Source: an uncultured Nodularia sp. (lineage in GTDB: Bacteria > Cyanobacteriota > Cyanobacteriia > Cyanobacteriales > Nostocaceae). Taken from it: a stretch of 43,425 bases of DNA. Each line of letters opens with the position of its first letter. Positions within the stretch are counted from its first letter, which is position 1. The translations under genes were made by a program, and so were the position numbers. The notes beneath the pieces are model-generated. The model worked only from the letters and a program-made list of their open reading frames with translations, was not told where the DNA came from and did no database searches. Below are positions 32,188-42,354 of this stretch, in pieces. The DNA lies in assembly GCA_903911355.1 (NCBI GenBank), contig CAIWDD010000027.1, forward strand, positions 1 through 43,425, given 5' to 3'.

Positions 32188-32247
32188 GTCTCCACTCGCT
32201 GGGGACACTAGTTGAATGAAAACTTGAATGAAAACTTGAATAAAAAC
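32188..32247 (+). CRISPR. Solitary CRISPR repeat of a second type with tail duplications
   Basis: A 36-nt unit at 32188-32223 begins GTCTCCACTCGCTGGGGA and ends TAGTTGAATGAAAAC. That is the layout of known cyanobacterial 36-37-nt repeats (GTCTCCACTCG...TTGAATGGAAAC, from memory). It differs clearly from the 10-repeat array but directly follows the same leader sequence. Two more copies of its last 12 bases follow (TTGAATGAAAAC 32224-32235; TTGAATAAAAAC 32236-32247). There is no spacer and no second full repeat, so this is an empty or collapsed array. Confidence 0.65.
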
Positions 32248-32283
32248 AAAGATTAAATTGAGTTTTTTATCAATAGAATCACA

Positions 32284-33180
32284 ATGAGGTTTAGAGACTG
32301 GGCTACGCGAGTATTACTGATTTTCCTGATATTCACCACACTAATCATGGTGTTATCCCTCGGAAGAATTACACAACCAGAAAGTAACAAAATCAACTCT
32401 AACCCACCCATAGCCGATGTAAATACAGACTGGGGCGAATATCCACAAGCACAATTACAATCCTCAAACACCTTAGAGGAAAAATCACCGGAAAAATCAA
32501 CCGTAGATTCACCCCCACCTCCTGTCACCAAAAAGCAAAATTCTAGTAGATACAGAACTACAGCAGCTTTTACCAAATATAGACCCAACTATGAAATCGC
32601 CCCAGTAGACCCCAGCAACTACGGCGATCGCTATTCTCACGATGTTAATGGTGTACCTGTGAACAATCAAGCCCTGATTGTCTTACATGAAACCGGTAAT
32701 TCTGCTTCTAGTGCGGTTAACTTCTTTCAAAACCCCCATACAGATGAGAATCTACAAGCTAGTTACCACGCTCTAATTAAACGGGATGGGACAATTATTT
32801 ATTTAGTTCCCCCAAATAAACGAGCTTTTGGCGCGGGTAATTCGGTTTTTGAGAGTCCCAATGGTGCAGAAACCGTAACCACTAACCCTAATTTAGCATC
32901 CTCTGTGAATAATTTTGCCTATCACGTTTCTTTAGAAACCCCCCAGGAAGCTTGGGGTAAAAATTCCCTCCGCTCACATACTGGTTACACAGAGTTACAA
33001 TATAATTCTCTGGCCTGGTTAATTGCTCAAAGTCAGGTTCCCGACTACCGGATCACTACCCATGCTTATGTAGACCGTTCTGGAGAGAGAAGCGACCCCA
33101 TTAGTTTTGACGGTAATCAATTTTTCCGGTTACTTCATAGCTATCGGGAGCTAATTCCCACTTATCAAGCTCAAAATTAA
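32284..33180 (+). CDS. Membrane-anchored N-acetylmuramoyl-L-alanine amidase (Amidase_2)
   Basis: 298 residues. A single N-terminal membrane helix (about 9-29, RVLLIFLIFTTLIMVLSLG) precedes a Pro/Ser-rich linker. An AmpD/PGRP-type amidase domain follows at about 125-290: QALIVLHETGNSASSAVNF with the first zinc His, YHALIKRDGTIIYLVP, FAYHVSLETP and ITTHAYVDRSGERSDP. It cleaves the amide between MurNAc and the peptide stem of peptidoglycan, acting in the periplasm from the inner membrane. The start lies 36 bp after the duplicated CRISPR-repeat tails, so its promoter region has been replaced by, or overlaps, the CRISPR leader relic. Confidence 0.87.
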   Translation: MRFRDWATRVLLIFLIFTTLIMVLSLGRITQPESNKINSNPPIADVNTDWGEYPQAQLQSSNTLEEKSPEKSTVDSPPPPVTKKQNSSRYRTTAAFTKYRPNYEIAPVDPSNYGDRYSHDVNGVPVNNQALIVLHETGNSASSAVNFFQNPHTDENLQASYHALIKRDGTIIYLVPPNKRAFGAGNSVFESPNGAETVTTNPNLASSVNNFAYHVSLETPQEAWGKNSLRSHTGYTELQYNSLAWLIAQSQVPDYRITTHAYVDRSGERSDPISFDGNQFFRLLHSYRELIPTYQAQN

Positions 33181-33257
33181 ATTTCTGATTGATCATTGAA
33201 TAAAAAAGGCTATAAAGCCTTGGGTGTGTCTCTAACTAAATTACACACTAATTCGCC

Positions 33258-33308
33258 CCCTGTTCCCTCAGATAAAAATTACCTGTTTAATACTTTCCAA
33301 ACATCCTC
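33258..33308 (+). repeat. Truncated MITE family A right end
   Basis: Only the last 50 or so bp (tgttccctcagataaaaattacc... CTTTCCAAACATCCTC) remain. It ends at TAA (33309-33311), which is also the left flank of the next, complete copy. The left part is missing. Confidence 0.75.
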
Positions 33309-33311
33309 TAA

Positions 33312-33518
33312 GAGGATGTTTGATAAGTCATGATTAGTGTATCAACTATTGTTTGACCCCACCCTAACCCTCCGCTGGTTGTGTGTTCCCCAATCCTTCC
33401 CAATCCTTCCCAATCCTTCCATATTCCCTGTTCCCTGTTCCCTATTCCCTATTCCCTGTTCCCTGTTCCCTGTTCCCTCAGATAAAAATTACCTGTTGAA
33501 AAGTTATCAAACATCTTC
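33312..33518 (+). repeat. Complete MITE family A copy with TAA target duplication
   Basis: 207 bp. GAGGATGTTTGATAAGTCA on the left, AGTTATCAAACATCTTC on the right. TAA at 33309-33311 and 33519-33521. It contains a long heptamer array of ttccctg/ttcccta units. Its right edge supplies the first base of the lipase gene's stop codon complement (TAG at 33520-33518). Confidence 0.85.
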
Positions 33519-34285
33519 TAAAGTAACTTTTCCAACCAGCGAATATAGCTACTAATAGAATGGTCTTTAATCCGAGCAGATAAGAAGTTTAATTTCCATC
33601 GAGAACTTAATCTTATTCTTTGCGGAGCATAAAAATAACCTTGCCACCAACGAGGTAGAGAAGGTACGATATCAAGACCGTAGATAAAGTGATGGGTTTG
33701 AGGGACACGTTTATCATAGGACTGATAGAACTTCTTATTACCTACTTTCGGTGCGCCAAAGGTATAGACTTCAATATCAGAGAGTGTGGAATTAAAATTA
33801 TATTGCAGATCAAGAGCGCAGATCGTAGCTAAAGCACCGCCTAAACTATGACCGGTGACAGTCAGACGGGAAACCTGATTAGTTTGAATATAGTTATGAA
33901 TTTGATATCTTACAGACAAGTAAGCATTAGCAAAGCCGCGATGAATTAAAGCTCCGGAGCTTTGACCTGTAGAGTAAGGATATATTTGTTTATATTCAGC
34001 AATAATTCCTTTGTCAATAAATTGTTGAGAAAACTCTTTTCCCTGCTTGCGGAAATTTAAATTGGTTTTCCAATCTAAGCGGGATTCACTGCCACGAAAA
34101 ACTATAGTAGTCTCATAGGTATCACTTAAAATCGCCACTTGAGTATCAGTCGCATCTATATTAATCAGATGTGGAGGTGAAGACCAGTTAGTAAAAAAAC
34201 CAGAATTAGAAATCACCTCGAACTTGTTATAAATTTCTTGAGAAGCGAGTGCCATTTTCATGGCTTTAGAATTATTGATATCCAT
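33518..34285 (-). CDS. Class 3 lipase-family protein
   Basis: A 255-residue alpha/beta-hydrolase of the fungal-type (class 3) lipase family. The nucleophile elbow VTGHSLGGALATICAL gives the serine, YGLDIVPSLP the aspartate and KDHSISSYI the histidine. TTIVFRGSESRLDWKTNL is the family's oxyanion/lid region. No signal peptide is present, so it is probably cytoplasmic or membrane-peripheral. The stop codon lies on the border of a MITE, so the natural C-terminus may have been shortened or altered slightly. Likely substrate is an acylglycerol or phospholipid. Confidence 0.87.
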   Translation of the reverse strand: MDINNSKAMKMALASQEIYNKFEVISNSGFFTNWSSPPHLINIDATDTQVAILSDTYETTIVFRGSESRLDWKTNLNFRKQGKEFSQQFIDKGIIAEYKQIYPYSTGQSSGALIHRGFANAYLSVRYQIHNYIQTNQVSRLTVTGHSLGGALATICALDLQYNFNSTLSDIEVYTFGAPKVGNKKFYQSYDKRVPQTHHFIYGLDIVPSLPRWWQGYFYAPQRIRLSSRWKLNFLSARIKDHSISSYIRWLEKLL

Positions 34286-34791
34286 AGGTGAGTAGTTACT
34301 TGATCAAAGTTTTTCCTAAGTGTTTAATCTATTGACCACTTGACTTAATTGGCGTTAGAACATCAACTTTCAAACCCTGATTATGTCAAGTTTTTGTGAT
34401 CTTATCACCTATTTAGCCCAGAAAATGCCAAGTAACAAAATAATTCTCTGGGTTTAGATAGTTGACAAATTACTTATGTTATGCAGTCAAAATATAATAT
34501 AAAAAATTACTCCCACCATGCGATCGCACAATATACCGGAATATTACCAGCCGCCATAAGTACCGGGAAAAAAGGTATTTTTTATACTTTAGATTTACCT
34601 GTGTCTGGGTTGATCTGGGAATAAAGCAGTTTAGAATTTTCATGGGTATTAATTTATGTCATATATCTTTAACCTGTAACAAAATAGTGGTACTGTATGT
34701 TTCAGGGTTTTATACCCCAGATTCAAGCATTTTATCGCGTAATCTGTAATTTTATATATCCAAGATACATCTTGCCAGTGCGTAACATCTT
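34286..34791. other. Spacer with dispersed repeat C (34520-34666)
   Basis: A divergent promoter region with no gene. It contains repeat C: GCGATCGCACAATATACC...CATAAGTAC at 34520-34563 and ATGGGTATTAATTTATGTC...at 34642-34666. Both blocks recur at 37433-37500 with the middle 79 or so bp missing. AT-rich sequence fills the rest. Confidence 0.55.
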
Positions 34792-34806
34792 GTGAGGAGT
34801 TATATT

Positions 34807-35826
34807 TTGAAAATCAAGAACTATTCTTTGACAATATTCAGTCATAACAAAAGTTTTGGTTACCTGGCTTTATTCCTAACCTTGTCAAGTTTCCTGCTTA
34901 CCACAGTCATCTCAGTCAATTCTGCATCAGCGGCTGATGGCATGGTAACTGAAAATCAGAACCATGAATTAATCACAGATACAGAATTAGAAGCAAAGAC
35001 TGAATCTCTTTTTGAGGAAGAACAAGCACAACTAATTGCACAAACACAGGAGAGCAATCAGGATGATATTAATCGAATCCAGCAAGAGCTACTAGTTGAA
35101 CCCCTGATCAATATTAAAGTAGTACAACCCAAGCCAACTTATCCACCTGGACTCAGTTTTGCTGCGCCCAGTGCCTTCGGGGCTGATATGGGTGACGTAT
35201 TTATAGGAGCATCAGCGGCAACCGCTGGTAACAGGGGTGACTCCATAAATGATATAGATGCTAGTACAAGCATCGGTTTTGGTTTAGGTAATTCTCAAAA
35301 ACTAGTTGGTCTGGAATTGTCCTTCAACAACGGTAGTGTCAAAAACTTTGGTAGTAATGGAACTTTTGACCTCAAAGCTCACCGCATTGTTTACGCTCAA
35401 GGAACCAATCAAATTGGTGTAGCTGCTGGCTGGAAAGCTTTTGCCCAGTATCAGACTGAAGCCAGTATTGAGGAAATCAGGCCTTCCAGCGTCTATGGTG
35501 TAGTGACAAGCTACTCTCTGTTAAAGCCTAATGATTCTGTGAATAAAATGCCCGTCTCTATCTCCCTGGGGGCTGGAGGTGGGAACTTTAGGCAAGGTAA
35601 CGCCAGTACAGGTGTATTTGCTGGGGTAGGTGTGCAAGTTCACCCCCAAGTCGGTGTGGGTTTCGGTTGGAGTGGAGTTGGCTTAAACCTTGGTGCTTCC
35701 TTCGTGCCTGTGCCTACTTTACCCTTAACAATTACATTCCAAGGTGCGGATCTCACTGATAACAGTGTAGGCGGCACAACGTTTGCATTAAGTATAGGTT
35801 ATGGTTTCAATTTCTTGCCTAAATAG
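34807..35826 (+). CDS. Exported envelope protein, probable outer-membrane type
   Basis: I place the start at TTG 34807, because a clear GAGGAG ribosome site sits 7 bases before it. The alternative GTG at 34792 overlaps that site and would add five residues. The 339-residue product has a long signal peptide (FLTLSSFLLTTVISVNSASA). An acidic Gln-rich segment follows, then a C-terminal region of alternating Gly-rich amphipathic strands (VSISLGAGGGNFRQG, GVGVQVHPQVGVGFGWSGVG, FALSIGYGFNFLPK) ending in an aromatic-containing strand, as in small beta-barrels. No named family recognised. The Thr/Gly-rich secreted gene 35889 follows after 62 bp. Confidence 0.65.
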   Translation: MKIKNYSLTIFSHNKSFGYLALFLTLSSFLLTTVISVNSASAADGMVTENQNHELITDTELEAKTESLFEEEQAQLIAQTQESNQDDINRIQQELLVEPLINIKVVQPKPTYPPGLSFAAPSAFGADMGDVFIGASAATAGNRGDSINDIDASTSIGFGLGNSQKLVGLELSFNNGSVKNFGSNGTFDLKAHRIVYAQGTNQIGVAAGWKAFAQYQTEASIEEIRPSSVYGVVTSYSLLKPNDSVNKMPVSISLGAGGGNFRQGNASTGVFAGVGVQVHPQVGVGFGWSGVGLNLGASFVPVPTLPLTITFQGADLTDNSVGGTTFALSIGYGFNFLPK

Positions 35827-35888
35827 GGCTTACTGATAGGGTAGCCTTGTCAAACAGTTTCATATAGTTTCATATTTAGATCATCATC

Positions 35889-36866
35889 ATGTTAAAAACC
35901 AGAAATCTCATTTTTGCCATCAGCTTAAGTCCTCTGCTTTCATTTACTTGGCAGTTATCAAGCCAAGCTCAGAGTTTCAGCCCCAGTCTCGGTACAGCCG
36001 GTGTTGATTCTGGTGCTCTTACTGGTGCTTCCGAAACTAGTGGTTTTTCCACGCCATCAACACCGACAGAAGTAATAACGGCAGCAACAACACCAGCAGG
36101 AACCCTTGTCAGCATTCCCATCATACCTGGTGTTTCCCTCACCATTACAAGCGGGGTTTCCACGAAAGGTGATCTGTCGGTGGGTGGTGGTGATGCTGCT
36201 GGTGGTGGTGACACAACTACGACAGTTACCCCTTCACCAGAGAGCGTAGAACGAACTTCCCCTAGCGTCACTGTAAAAGGGGGTGAAACGGCAAACACTA
36301 TTGTCATCACTCTTGATCCACAAGTTCAAGCTACTGTCAATCAGGAGGCTGCTGCTATTGTTCAGAGTGTTAATGGTACAACGGTTGCTACAAAAGCTGT
36401 TACAACAGGTGGTACAACAGGTGGTACAAAAGCTGCTACAACAGGTGGTACTGCCGCTCCGGACGTTGCTTCATTGCTGACAGGTGGGGCTGGATCACAA
36501 CAGGCCGGGTTAGCTTTGACAACCAGTTTGACCACCGCAGGTATTTCCCCACAACTAGCAGCATCACTAGTCTCATCTCTCAATGGTATGGTTGCTGCTC
36601 CTAACGCTTCCTTGGCAAATCAGCCCTTAGCCCAAGCAATATCAGGGCAGCCGGTAGCAGAAACTAAGGTTTTTAGACCTGTTTCTGTCATTGCTCAAGG
36701 CGGTGTAGTACCAAGTGTCAATATCACTAAGTTGAATGATGCTATTGTTGCTTACAACGGGATTATCCTCCAAAGCGAACCGCAAACTCTTCAAAATCTC
36801 TCTGGAAATACAGTTTTTGTCCGTATTGGTGGCATACTCAAACAATTAAGAAGTGCCATCAAATAA
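35889..36866 (+). CDS. Secreted Thr/Ala/Gly-rich protein
   Basis: 325 residues. A signal peptide (about 1-28, LIFAISLSPLLSFTWQLSSQAQS) precedes a low-complexity mature protein. Segments include Ser/Thr/Pro-rich (20-130), a Gly-Asp stretch with GGGDAAGGGD, and short TTGGT repeats near 165-190. A more ordered C-terminus follows (VVPSVNITKLNDAIVAYNGIILQS...GNTVFVRIGGILKQL). No known domain recognised. The gap from the preceding envelope protein is 62 bp, same strand, so an envelope or extracellular two-gene unit is likely. Confidence 0.65.
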   Translation: MLKTRNLIFAISLSPLLSFTWQLSSQAQSFSPSLGTAGVDSGALTGASETSGFSTPSTPTEVITAATTPAGTLVSIPIIPGVSLTITSGVSTKGDLSVGGGDAAGGGDTTTTVTPSPESVERTSPSVTVKGGETANTIVITLDPQVQATVNQEAAAIVQSVNGTTVATKAVTTGGTTGGTKAATTGGTAAPDVASLLTGGAGSQQAGLALTTSLTTAGISPQLAASLVSSLNGMVAAPNASLANQPLAQAISGQPVAETKVFRPVSVIAQGGVVPSVNITKLNDAIVAYNGIILQSEPQTLQNLSGNTVFVRIGGILKQLRSAIK

Positions 36867-36998
36867 CCGCTTGTTTAATTACCTTAAACAGCAAGAAGGC
36901 TCACAGGATTTCCAGGGTTGCCCAAAATGGGTAATTCTGGAATTATTAACGAAATTATAGCATTTCCCATGCTCGTGAGGTACAAAGTTGTTTAGTTT

Positions 36999-37102
36999 CA
37001 GGGAACAGGGAACAGGGAACAGGGAACAGGGAATAGGGAACAAGGAATAAGGAACAGGGAATAGGCAATAGGGAATAGGGAATAGGGAACAAGGAATAGG
37101 CA
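36999..37102. repeat. STRR-type heptanucleotide array
   Basis: About 14 tandem 7-mers of the gggaaca / gggaata / ggaacaa type with variants. This is the kind of short tandemly repeated repetitive sequence described in Anabaena. The 36867-37502 spacer otherwise holds no gene: small A/T-rich stretches, HIP1 sites near 37350 and 37433, and repeat C at its right end. Confidence 0.85.
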
Positions 37103-37432
37103 ATTGATGTGTACTTCATTAGCCTGAAAAAGGCTATATAAGGGTTCTGTCCAGGACGTGTAACTAATTCATATATAGAAATCCGGTTTGGTTTCTGAAT
37201 TGATTATTCTAGGTAGGGAACAGGTAACAGGTAACAAGATTTGCCCTGTGTACTGAGTCTTGTTCAAAAATCAAATAGGAGTCCTATATATATAATTACT
37301 CATACAATCAAAAACAATTGGTAGCATAGAAGGTTCCCTTGATATCTGCGATCGCACAGATCCTACAGCACCAAACCCGTGGATGTGCTACCATCACAAC
37401 AGGGAACCAGAATATATAAATAGCGATCGCAC

Positions 37433-37500
37433 AATATACCGGAATATTACCAGCCGCCATAAGTACTAGGGAAATATGGGTATTAATTTATGTCATATAT
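37433..37500. repeat. Dispersed repeat C, short form
   Basis: GCGATCGCACAATATACC...CATAAGTAC (37433-37476) fuses directly to ATGGGTATTAATTTATGTC (37476-37500). At 34520-34666 the same two blocks are separated by about 79 bp. It ends 2 bp before the ribBA stop codon. Confidence 0.8.
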
Positions 37501-37502
37501 TT

Positions 37503-39272
37503 TTAGGCTAAAGTAAAACTGTAAATTTGCTGAGTTTCTAGGCGATCGCATATTGCCGAAGGTAGGGTCTTAAAAGAGAAATTCTGGCGGTCTAGCTTAA
37601 CTTGCAAGTTACTTAAGGGGTCACTACCAGCAGAAATCAAAAATTCTAACTTATTCACGTAGGGTAAAGTAACTAAATTATCCAAGATTTGGAAAATTGC
37701 CTGTAAGTAAGGATGGCCATTTTGCCGATACCAATTACTATCAGCCACATTTGCTTGGTCAAAGCCCAAATGTACTGTTAAAGACGACTGAGCAAACAGC
37801 GCCAACCCCAGAGGGCGCGCTTCTTCCTGTAATAATAGATGATTTTGTTTAGCTAACAGCCGCAGTTGTTCTAAACGTTCATAGCGTTGAGTGAATAATT
37901 GTTGGTCATCTTTCCAACTAATTGCGACTGTAACCAAGTAAGTCTGTAACAGCATATGACCCAGCTTTTGGGCTTTAGTAGCTAGGTAATAGGAATTATA
38001 ATCATTAGCCTCAATCAATAACGGTAAGCGGTCAACCACTTGTAACCCATAACCCTTGAGTCCGGCAATTTTCCGGGGATTATTAGTAATCAGGCGAATT
38101 TTCTTTATACCCAAATCCATCAGCATTTGCGCCCCCATTCCATAATCCCGCAGATCAGCAGGAAAACCCAAGCGCTCGTTAGCTTCTACCGTATCTAGTC
38201 CCATATCCTGTAAAGAATAGGCTTTGAGCTTATTAATTAGACCAATTCCCCGCCCTTCTTGTCGCAGGTAAACTACAACACCTTGACCCGCAGCTTCAAT
38301 CATTTTCAGTGCTGCTTTGAGCTGCATCCGACAGTCACAGCGTAAAGAACCCAAAGCGTCACCAGTTAAACATTCCGAGTGCATCCGCACCATCACCGTT
38401 GCATCTGGGAAATTAGCGGGGTTACCCTTGACAATGGCCACGTGTTCTGTATTATCCAGAGTATGGCGATAGGCGTAAATATCAAACTGACCAAACTGGC
38501 TAGGCAGTTTAGTAACCACCTCACGGTATATTAGGCGATCGTGTTGGAGGCGATAACTAATTAAATCGGCAATACTAATAATTTTCAGATTATACTTTTG
38601 GGCATAATCAATTAACTCCGGTAACCGCGCCATGGAACCGTCAGGGTTTTGAATTTCACAAATTACCCCAGCCGGATATAACCCTGCTAATCGAGATAAA
38701 TCTACAGCTGCTTCCGTATGTCCCGCCCGTTTGAGTACACCCCCCATTTTGGCACGAATGGGGAAAATATGACCAGGGCGGCGTAAATCTGTAGGTTTTG
38801 TGGCTGGGTTGAGGGCCACTTGGATCGTGCGGGCGCGGTCTTCGGCGGAAATTCCGGTAGTAACACCTAGTTCTGGACCCGCATCAATACTAACTGTAAA
38901 TGCTGTTTGGTTAGTATCTGTGATGTTGGTTACCATTAATGGTAAGTCTAATTCGTCCAAGCGATCGCCTGTCATGGCTAGACAAATCAGCCCCCTAGCT
39001 TGCACCGCCATAAAATTAATCATATCTGGGGTAGCAAATTGGGCTGCACCAATTAAGTCGCCTTCATTTTCGCGATTTTCGTCATCTACTACCACAATGA
39101 CACGACCTGCTTTTAAGTCTGCCAAAGCAGCATCAATGGAATCAAATTTAAAGGCTGGAGTTGAAGAGACAGCACTATCAATGTTGTCCCCGGTGCTCGG
39201 TACAACCGTGGGGGAGTCGTCCCCATTCAGGGGAGTAGAATCAGTCTTTCGTATAGGCTTAGGCTTTGACAC
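37503..39272 (-). CDS. ribBA: Bifunctional DHBP synthase / GTP cyclohydrolase II
   Basis: 589 residues, initiating riboflavin synthesis from both ribulose-5-phosphate and GTP. A variable N-terminal extension (about 1-45) precedes the RibB domain (about 46-250) with DDENRENEGDLIGAAQFAT and a pocket HTEAAVDLSRLAG. The RibA domain (about 255-455) has the zinc-binding CLTGDALGSLRCDCRMQ, RQEGRGIGL and the DMGLDTVEAN segment. A C-terminal extension of about 130 residues is typical of cyanobacterial RibBA. Both active sites look intact. It is divergent from argC across a 363-bp spacer. Confidence 0.93.
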   Translation of the reverse strand: MSKPKPIRKTDSTPLNGDDSPTVVPSTGDNIDSAVSSTPAFKFDSIDAALADLKAGRVIVVVDDENRENEGDLIGAAQFATPDMINFMAVQARGLICLAMTGDRLDELDLPLMVTNITDTNQTAFTVSIDAGPELGVTTGISAEDRARTIQVALNPATKPTDLRRPGHIFPIRAKMGGVLKRAGHTEAAVDLSRLAGLYPAGVICEIQNPDGSMARLPELIDYAQKYNLKIISIADLISYRLQHDRLIYREVVTKLPSQFGQFDIYAYRHTLDNTEHVAIVKGNPANFPDATVMVRMHSECLTGDALGSLRCDCRMQLKAALKMIEAAGQGVVVYLRQEGRGIGLINKLKAYSLQDMGLDTVEANERLGFPADLRDYGMGAQMLMDLGIKKIRLITNNPRKIAGLKGYGLQVVDRLPLLIEANDYNSYYLATKAQKLGHMLLQTYLVTVAISWKDDQQLFTQRYERLEQLRLLAKQNHLLLQEEARPLGLALFAQSSLTVHLGFDQANVADSNWYRQNGHPYLQAIFQILDNLVTLPYVNKLEFLISAGSDPLSNLQVKLDRQNFSFKTLPSAICDRLETQQIYSFTLA

Positions 39273-39493
39273 AGAAAATTCCAGCTACCAAAAGTAAATT
39301 TTTCTTACAATTTCTTCTTTATAGATTGTAGCTTGTTTATTTGGATTACAACTAAATTGCCAGACTGATCAGCTATTTTAGACTTTTCCGGTAACACTTG
39401 GGAAGCGCAGTACCGGGTAACTCTACTTAAATCTCTACTTCAATAAATATTGATCTGTGGTCTATACAAACTGGTGATCTTTGGAGATAAATG

Positions 39494-39521
39494 TTGATTT
39501 TGTCTAGTAAAAGTGTAAAAT
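39494..39521 (+). promoter_or_regulatory. Candidate sigma70 promoter for argC
   Basis: TTGATT (39494-39499), a 16-bp spacer and TAAAAT (39516-39521), 114 bp upstream of argC. The rest of the 39273-39635 spacer shows no repeat or operator I can support. Confidence 0.4.
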
Positions 39522-39635
39522 CTTGCCACAACCTAGCATTGAGGGTAACTGGTGTATTGTTGTATGCCGTGCATTTTCTAGCTGATATTTGAGAATTAAC
39601 CACCTTAACTAAAAACGGATGAGGATTTCATAATT

Positions 39636-40694
39636 ATGGGTAATTTTAGACGCGTACCTGTGGGAATTGTTGGCGCGTCAGGTTATGGAGGAGTGCAACT
39701 AGTCAGATTACTGATGGAACATCCAGAAGTTGAACTAGTTTATTTAGGGGGTGAAAGTAGTGCTGGTAGGTCTTTTGCAGACCTCTACCCCCATCTGGCT
39801 CATCTGGTTAACTTACCAATCGAACCAGTGGAACCAGATGTCATTGCTCACCGGTGTGAGGTAGTATTTCTATCTCTACCCAATGGCCTGGCTTACCAAA
39901 TTGCACCCCAATTGTGCGCCAAAGGATGTAAGGTACTGGATCTGAGTGCCGATTATCGATTTAGCGATTTAACAACTTATACTAATTGGTATGGGGGACA
40001 GAGAACCGATAACGCCATGGCCGCCACCGCAGTCTATGGATTACCAGAACTTTACCGCGATCGCATTGCAGAAGCCCAGCTGGTGGGTTGTCCTGGTTGT
40101 TACCCCACTGCGAGCCTATTAGCTCTCTCCCCACTACTTAAACAAGGTCTCATCGTCCCTGAAAGCGCCATTATCGATGCTAAATCTGGCACATCAGGGG
40201 GAGGTAGACAGGGGAAAATTAACCTATTATTGGCTGAGGCTGATAACTCCCTAGGGGCTTATGGTGTTGTTAATCACCGCCACACCCCAGAAATTGAGCA
40301 GATTTGTAGTGATTTAGCCGGTCACGATGTGAAAGTTCAATTTACCCCCCACCTCATCCCCATGGTGCGGGGAATTTTAGCCACAGTATACGCCACACTC
40401 CGGGACCCTGGATTAGTGCGGGATGACCTGATTACCATCTATAAAGCCTTCTATCGTCACGCCCCCTGGGTGAAAGTCTGCGATAATGGTATTTATCCCC
40501 AAACTAAATGGGCTTGTGGTAGCAATCTTTGCTACATTGGCGTAGAAGTTGACCCGCGCACTCGCCGAGTGATTGTCATGTCAGCCATTGACAACCTGAT
40601 TAAAGGACAGGCGGGTCAAGCTATACAGTGTTTAAACTTAATGATGGGTTGGGATGAAACCTTGGGATTGCCCCAATTAGGATTTTATCCCTAA
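39636..40694 (+). CDS. argC: N-acetyl-gamma-glutamyl-phosphate reductase
   Basis: 352 residues. It catalyses NADPH-dependent reduction of N-acetylglutamyl phosphate in arginine biosynthesis. The Rossmann motif [18 protein letters not shown] (9-26) is at the N-terminus. The catalytic Cys155 sits in [14 protein letters not shown], and [19 protein letters not shown] and [10 protein letters not shown] are family blocks. Length fits the short-form ArgC. No other arg gene is adjacent. Confidence 0.94.
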   Translation: MGNFRRVPVGIVGASGYGGVQLVRLLMEHPEVELVYLGGESSAGRSFADLYPHLAHLVNLPIEPVEPDVIAHRCEVVFLSLPNGLAYQIAPQLCAKGCKVLDLSADYRFSDLTTYTNWYGGQRTDNAMAATAVYGLPELYRDRIAEAQLVGCPGCYPTASLLALSPLLKQGLIVPESAIIDAKSGTSGGGRQGKINLLLAEADNSLGAYGVVNHRHTPEIEQICSDLAGHDVKVQFTPHLIPMVRGILATVYATLRDPGLVRDDLITIYKAFYRHAPWVKVCDNGIYPQTKWACGSNLCYIGVEVDPRTRRVIVMSAIDNLIKGQAGQAIQCLNLMMGWDETLGLPQLGFYP

Positions 40695-40704
40695 TGTGGG
40701 ACAT

Positions 40705-40721
40705 GGGGAATTTATTTCCCC
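40705..40721. terminator. Short hairpin between convergent argC and eno
   Basis: A 6-bp stem GGGGAA / TTCCCC around a TTTAT loop in the 32-bp space between the two stop codons. Weak, but the only structure available to both genes. Confidence 0.35.
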
Positions 40722-40726
40722 TCCCC

Positions 40727-42058
<1,332 letters not shown>

Positions 42059-42242
42059 CTATTACAGTTTATTCATAACCCAATGGTTAGCATAAGGGGT
42101 ACTGGGGCAAATTCCACCCAGATTAAACAAGATTTCCAATGTGGGGACTAGGTGGGGCGATCGCTTTACCCCCGTTGTCTGATATTCTACTAAGTAGGAT
42201 CAAGGATATCCTGGAATTTGCCCCTTTCTTATTTTTCCGACT

Positions 42243-42321
42243 ATGCAAGTCAAAAAAACAACCCATTTATCAGTTCCTAGAAGGCAGAAATAAAAGTTTT
42301 TTCATCCCTGTATATCAAAGG
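42243..42321 (+). pseudogene. 5' remnant of a DUF262 (GmrS-like) gene, frameshifted
   Basis: The frame around 42256-42321 encodes QPIYQFLEGRNKSFFIPVYQ, which matches the N-terminal signature of DUF262 proteins (FxxFL...F.IPxYQR). An ATG at 42243 reads into it only if the seven-A run at 42252-42258 is shortened by one base, giving MQVKKQPIYQF. Similarity ends after YQR, and the PIN toxin gene lies just beyond. DUF262 proteins occur in GmrSD-type restriction of modified DNA. This is a dead 5' stub. Confidence 0.55.
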
Positions 42322-42354
42322 ATTAATAAACTTGATGAAAATGATAAAATTCAC

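Noticed and set aside
36879-37103. Minus-strand frame of repeated PIPCSLFPIPYCLFPV
   Set aside because: Translation of the STRR heptamer array, with no independent protein features.
37503-39272. FMN riboswitch upstream of ribBA
   Set aside because: No RFN-type conserved blocks are recognisable in 39273-39635.
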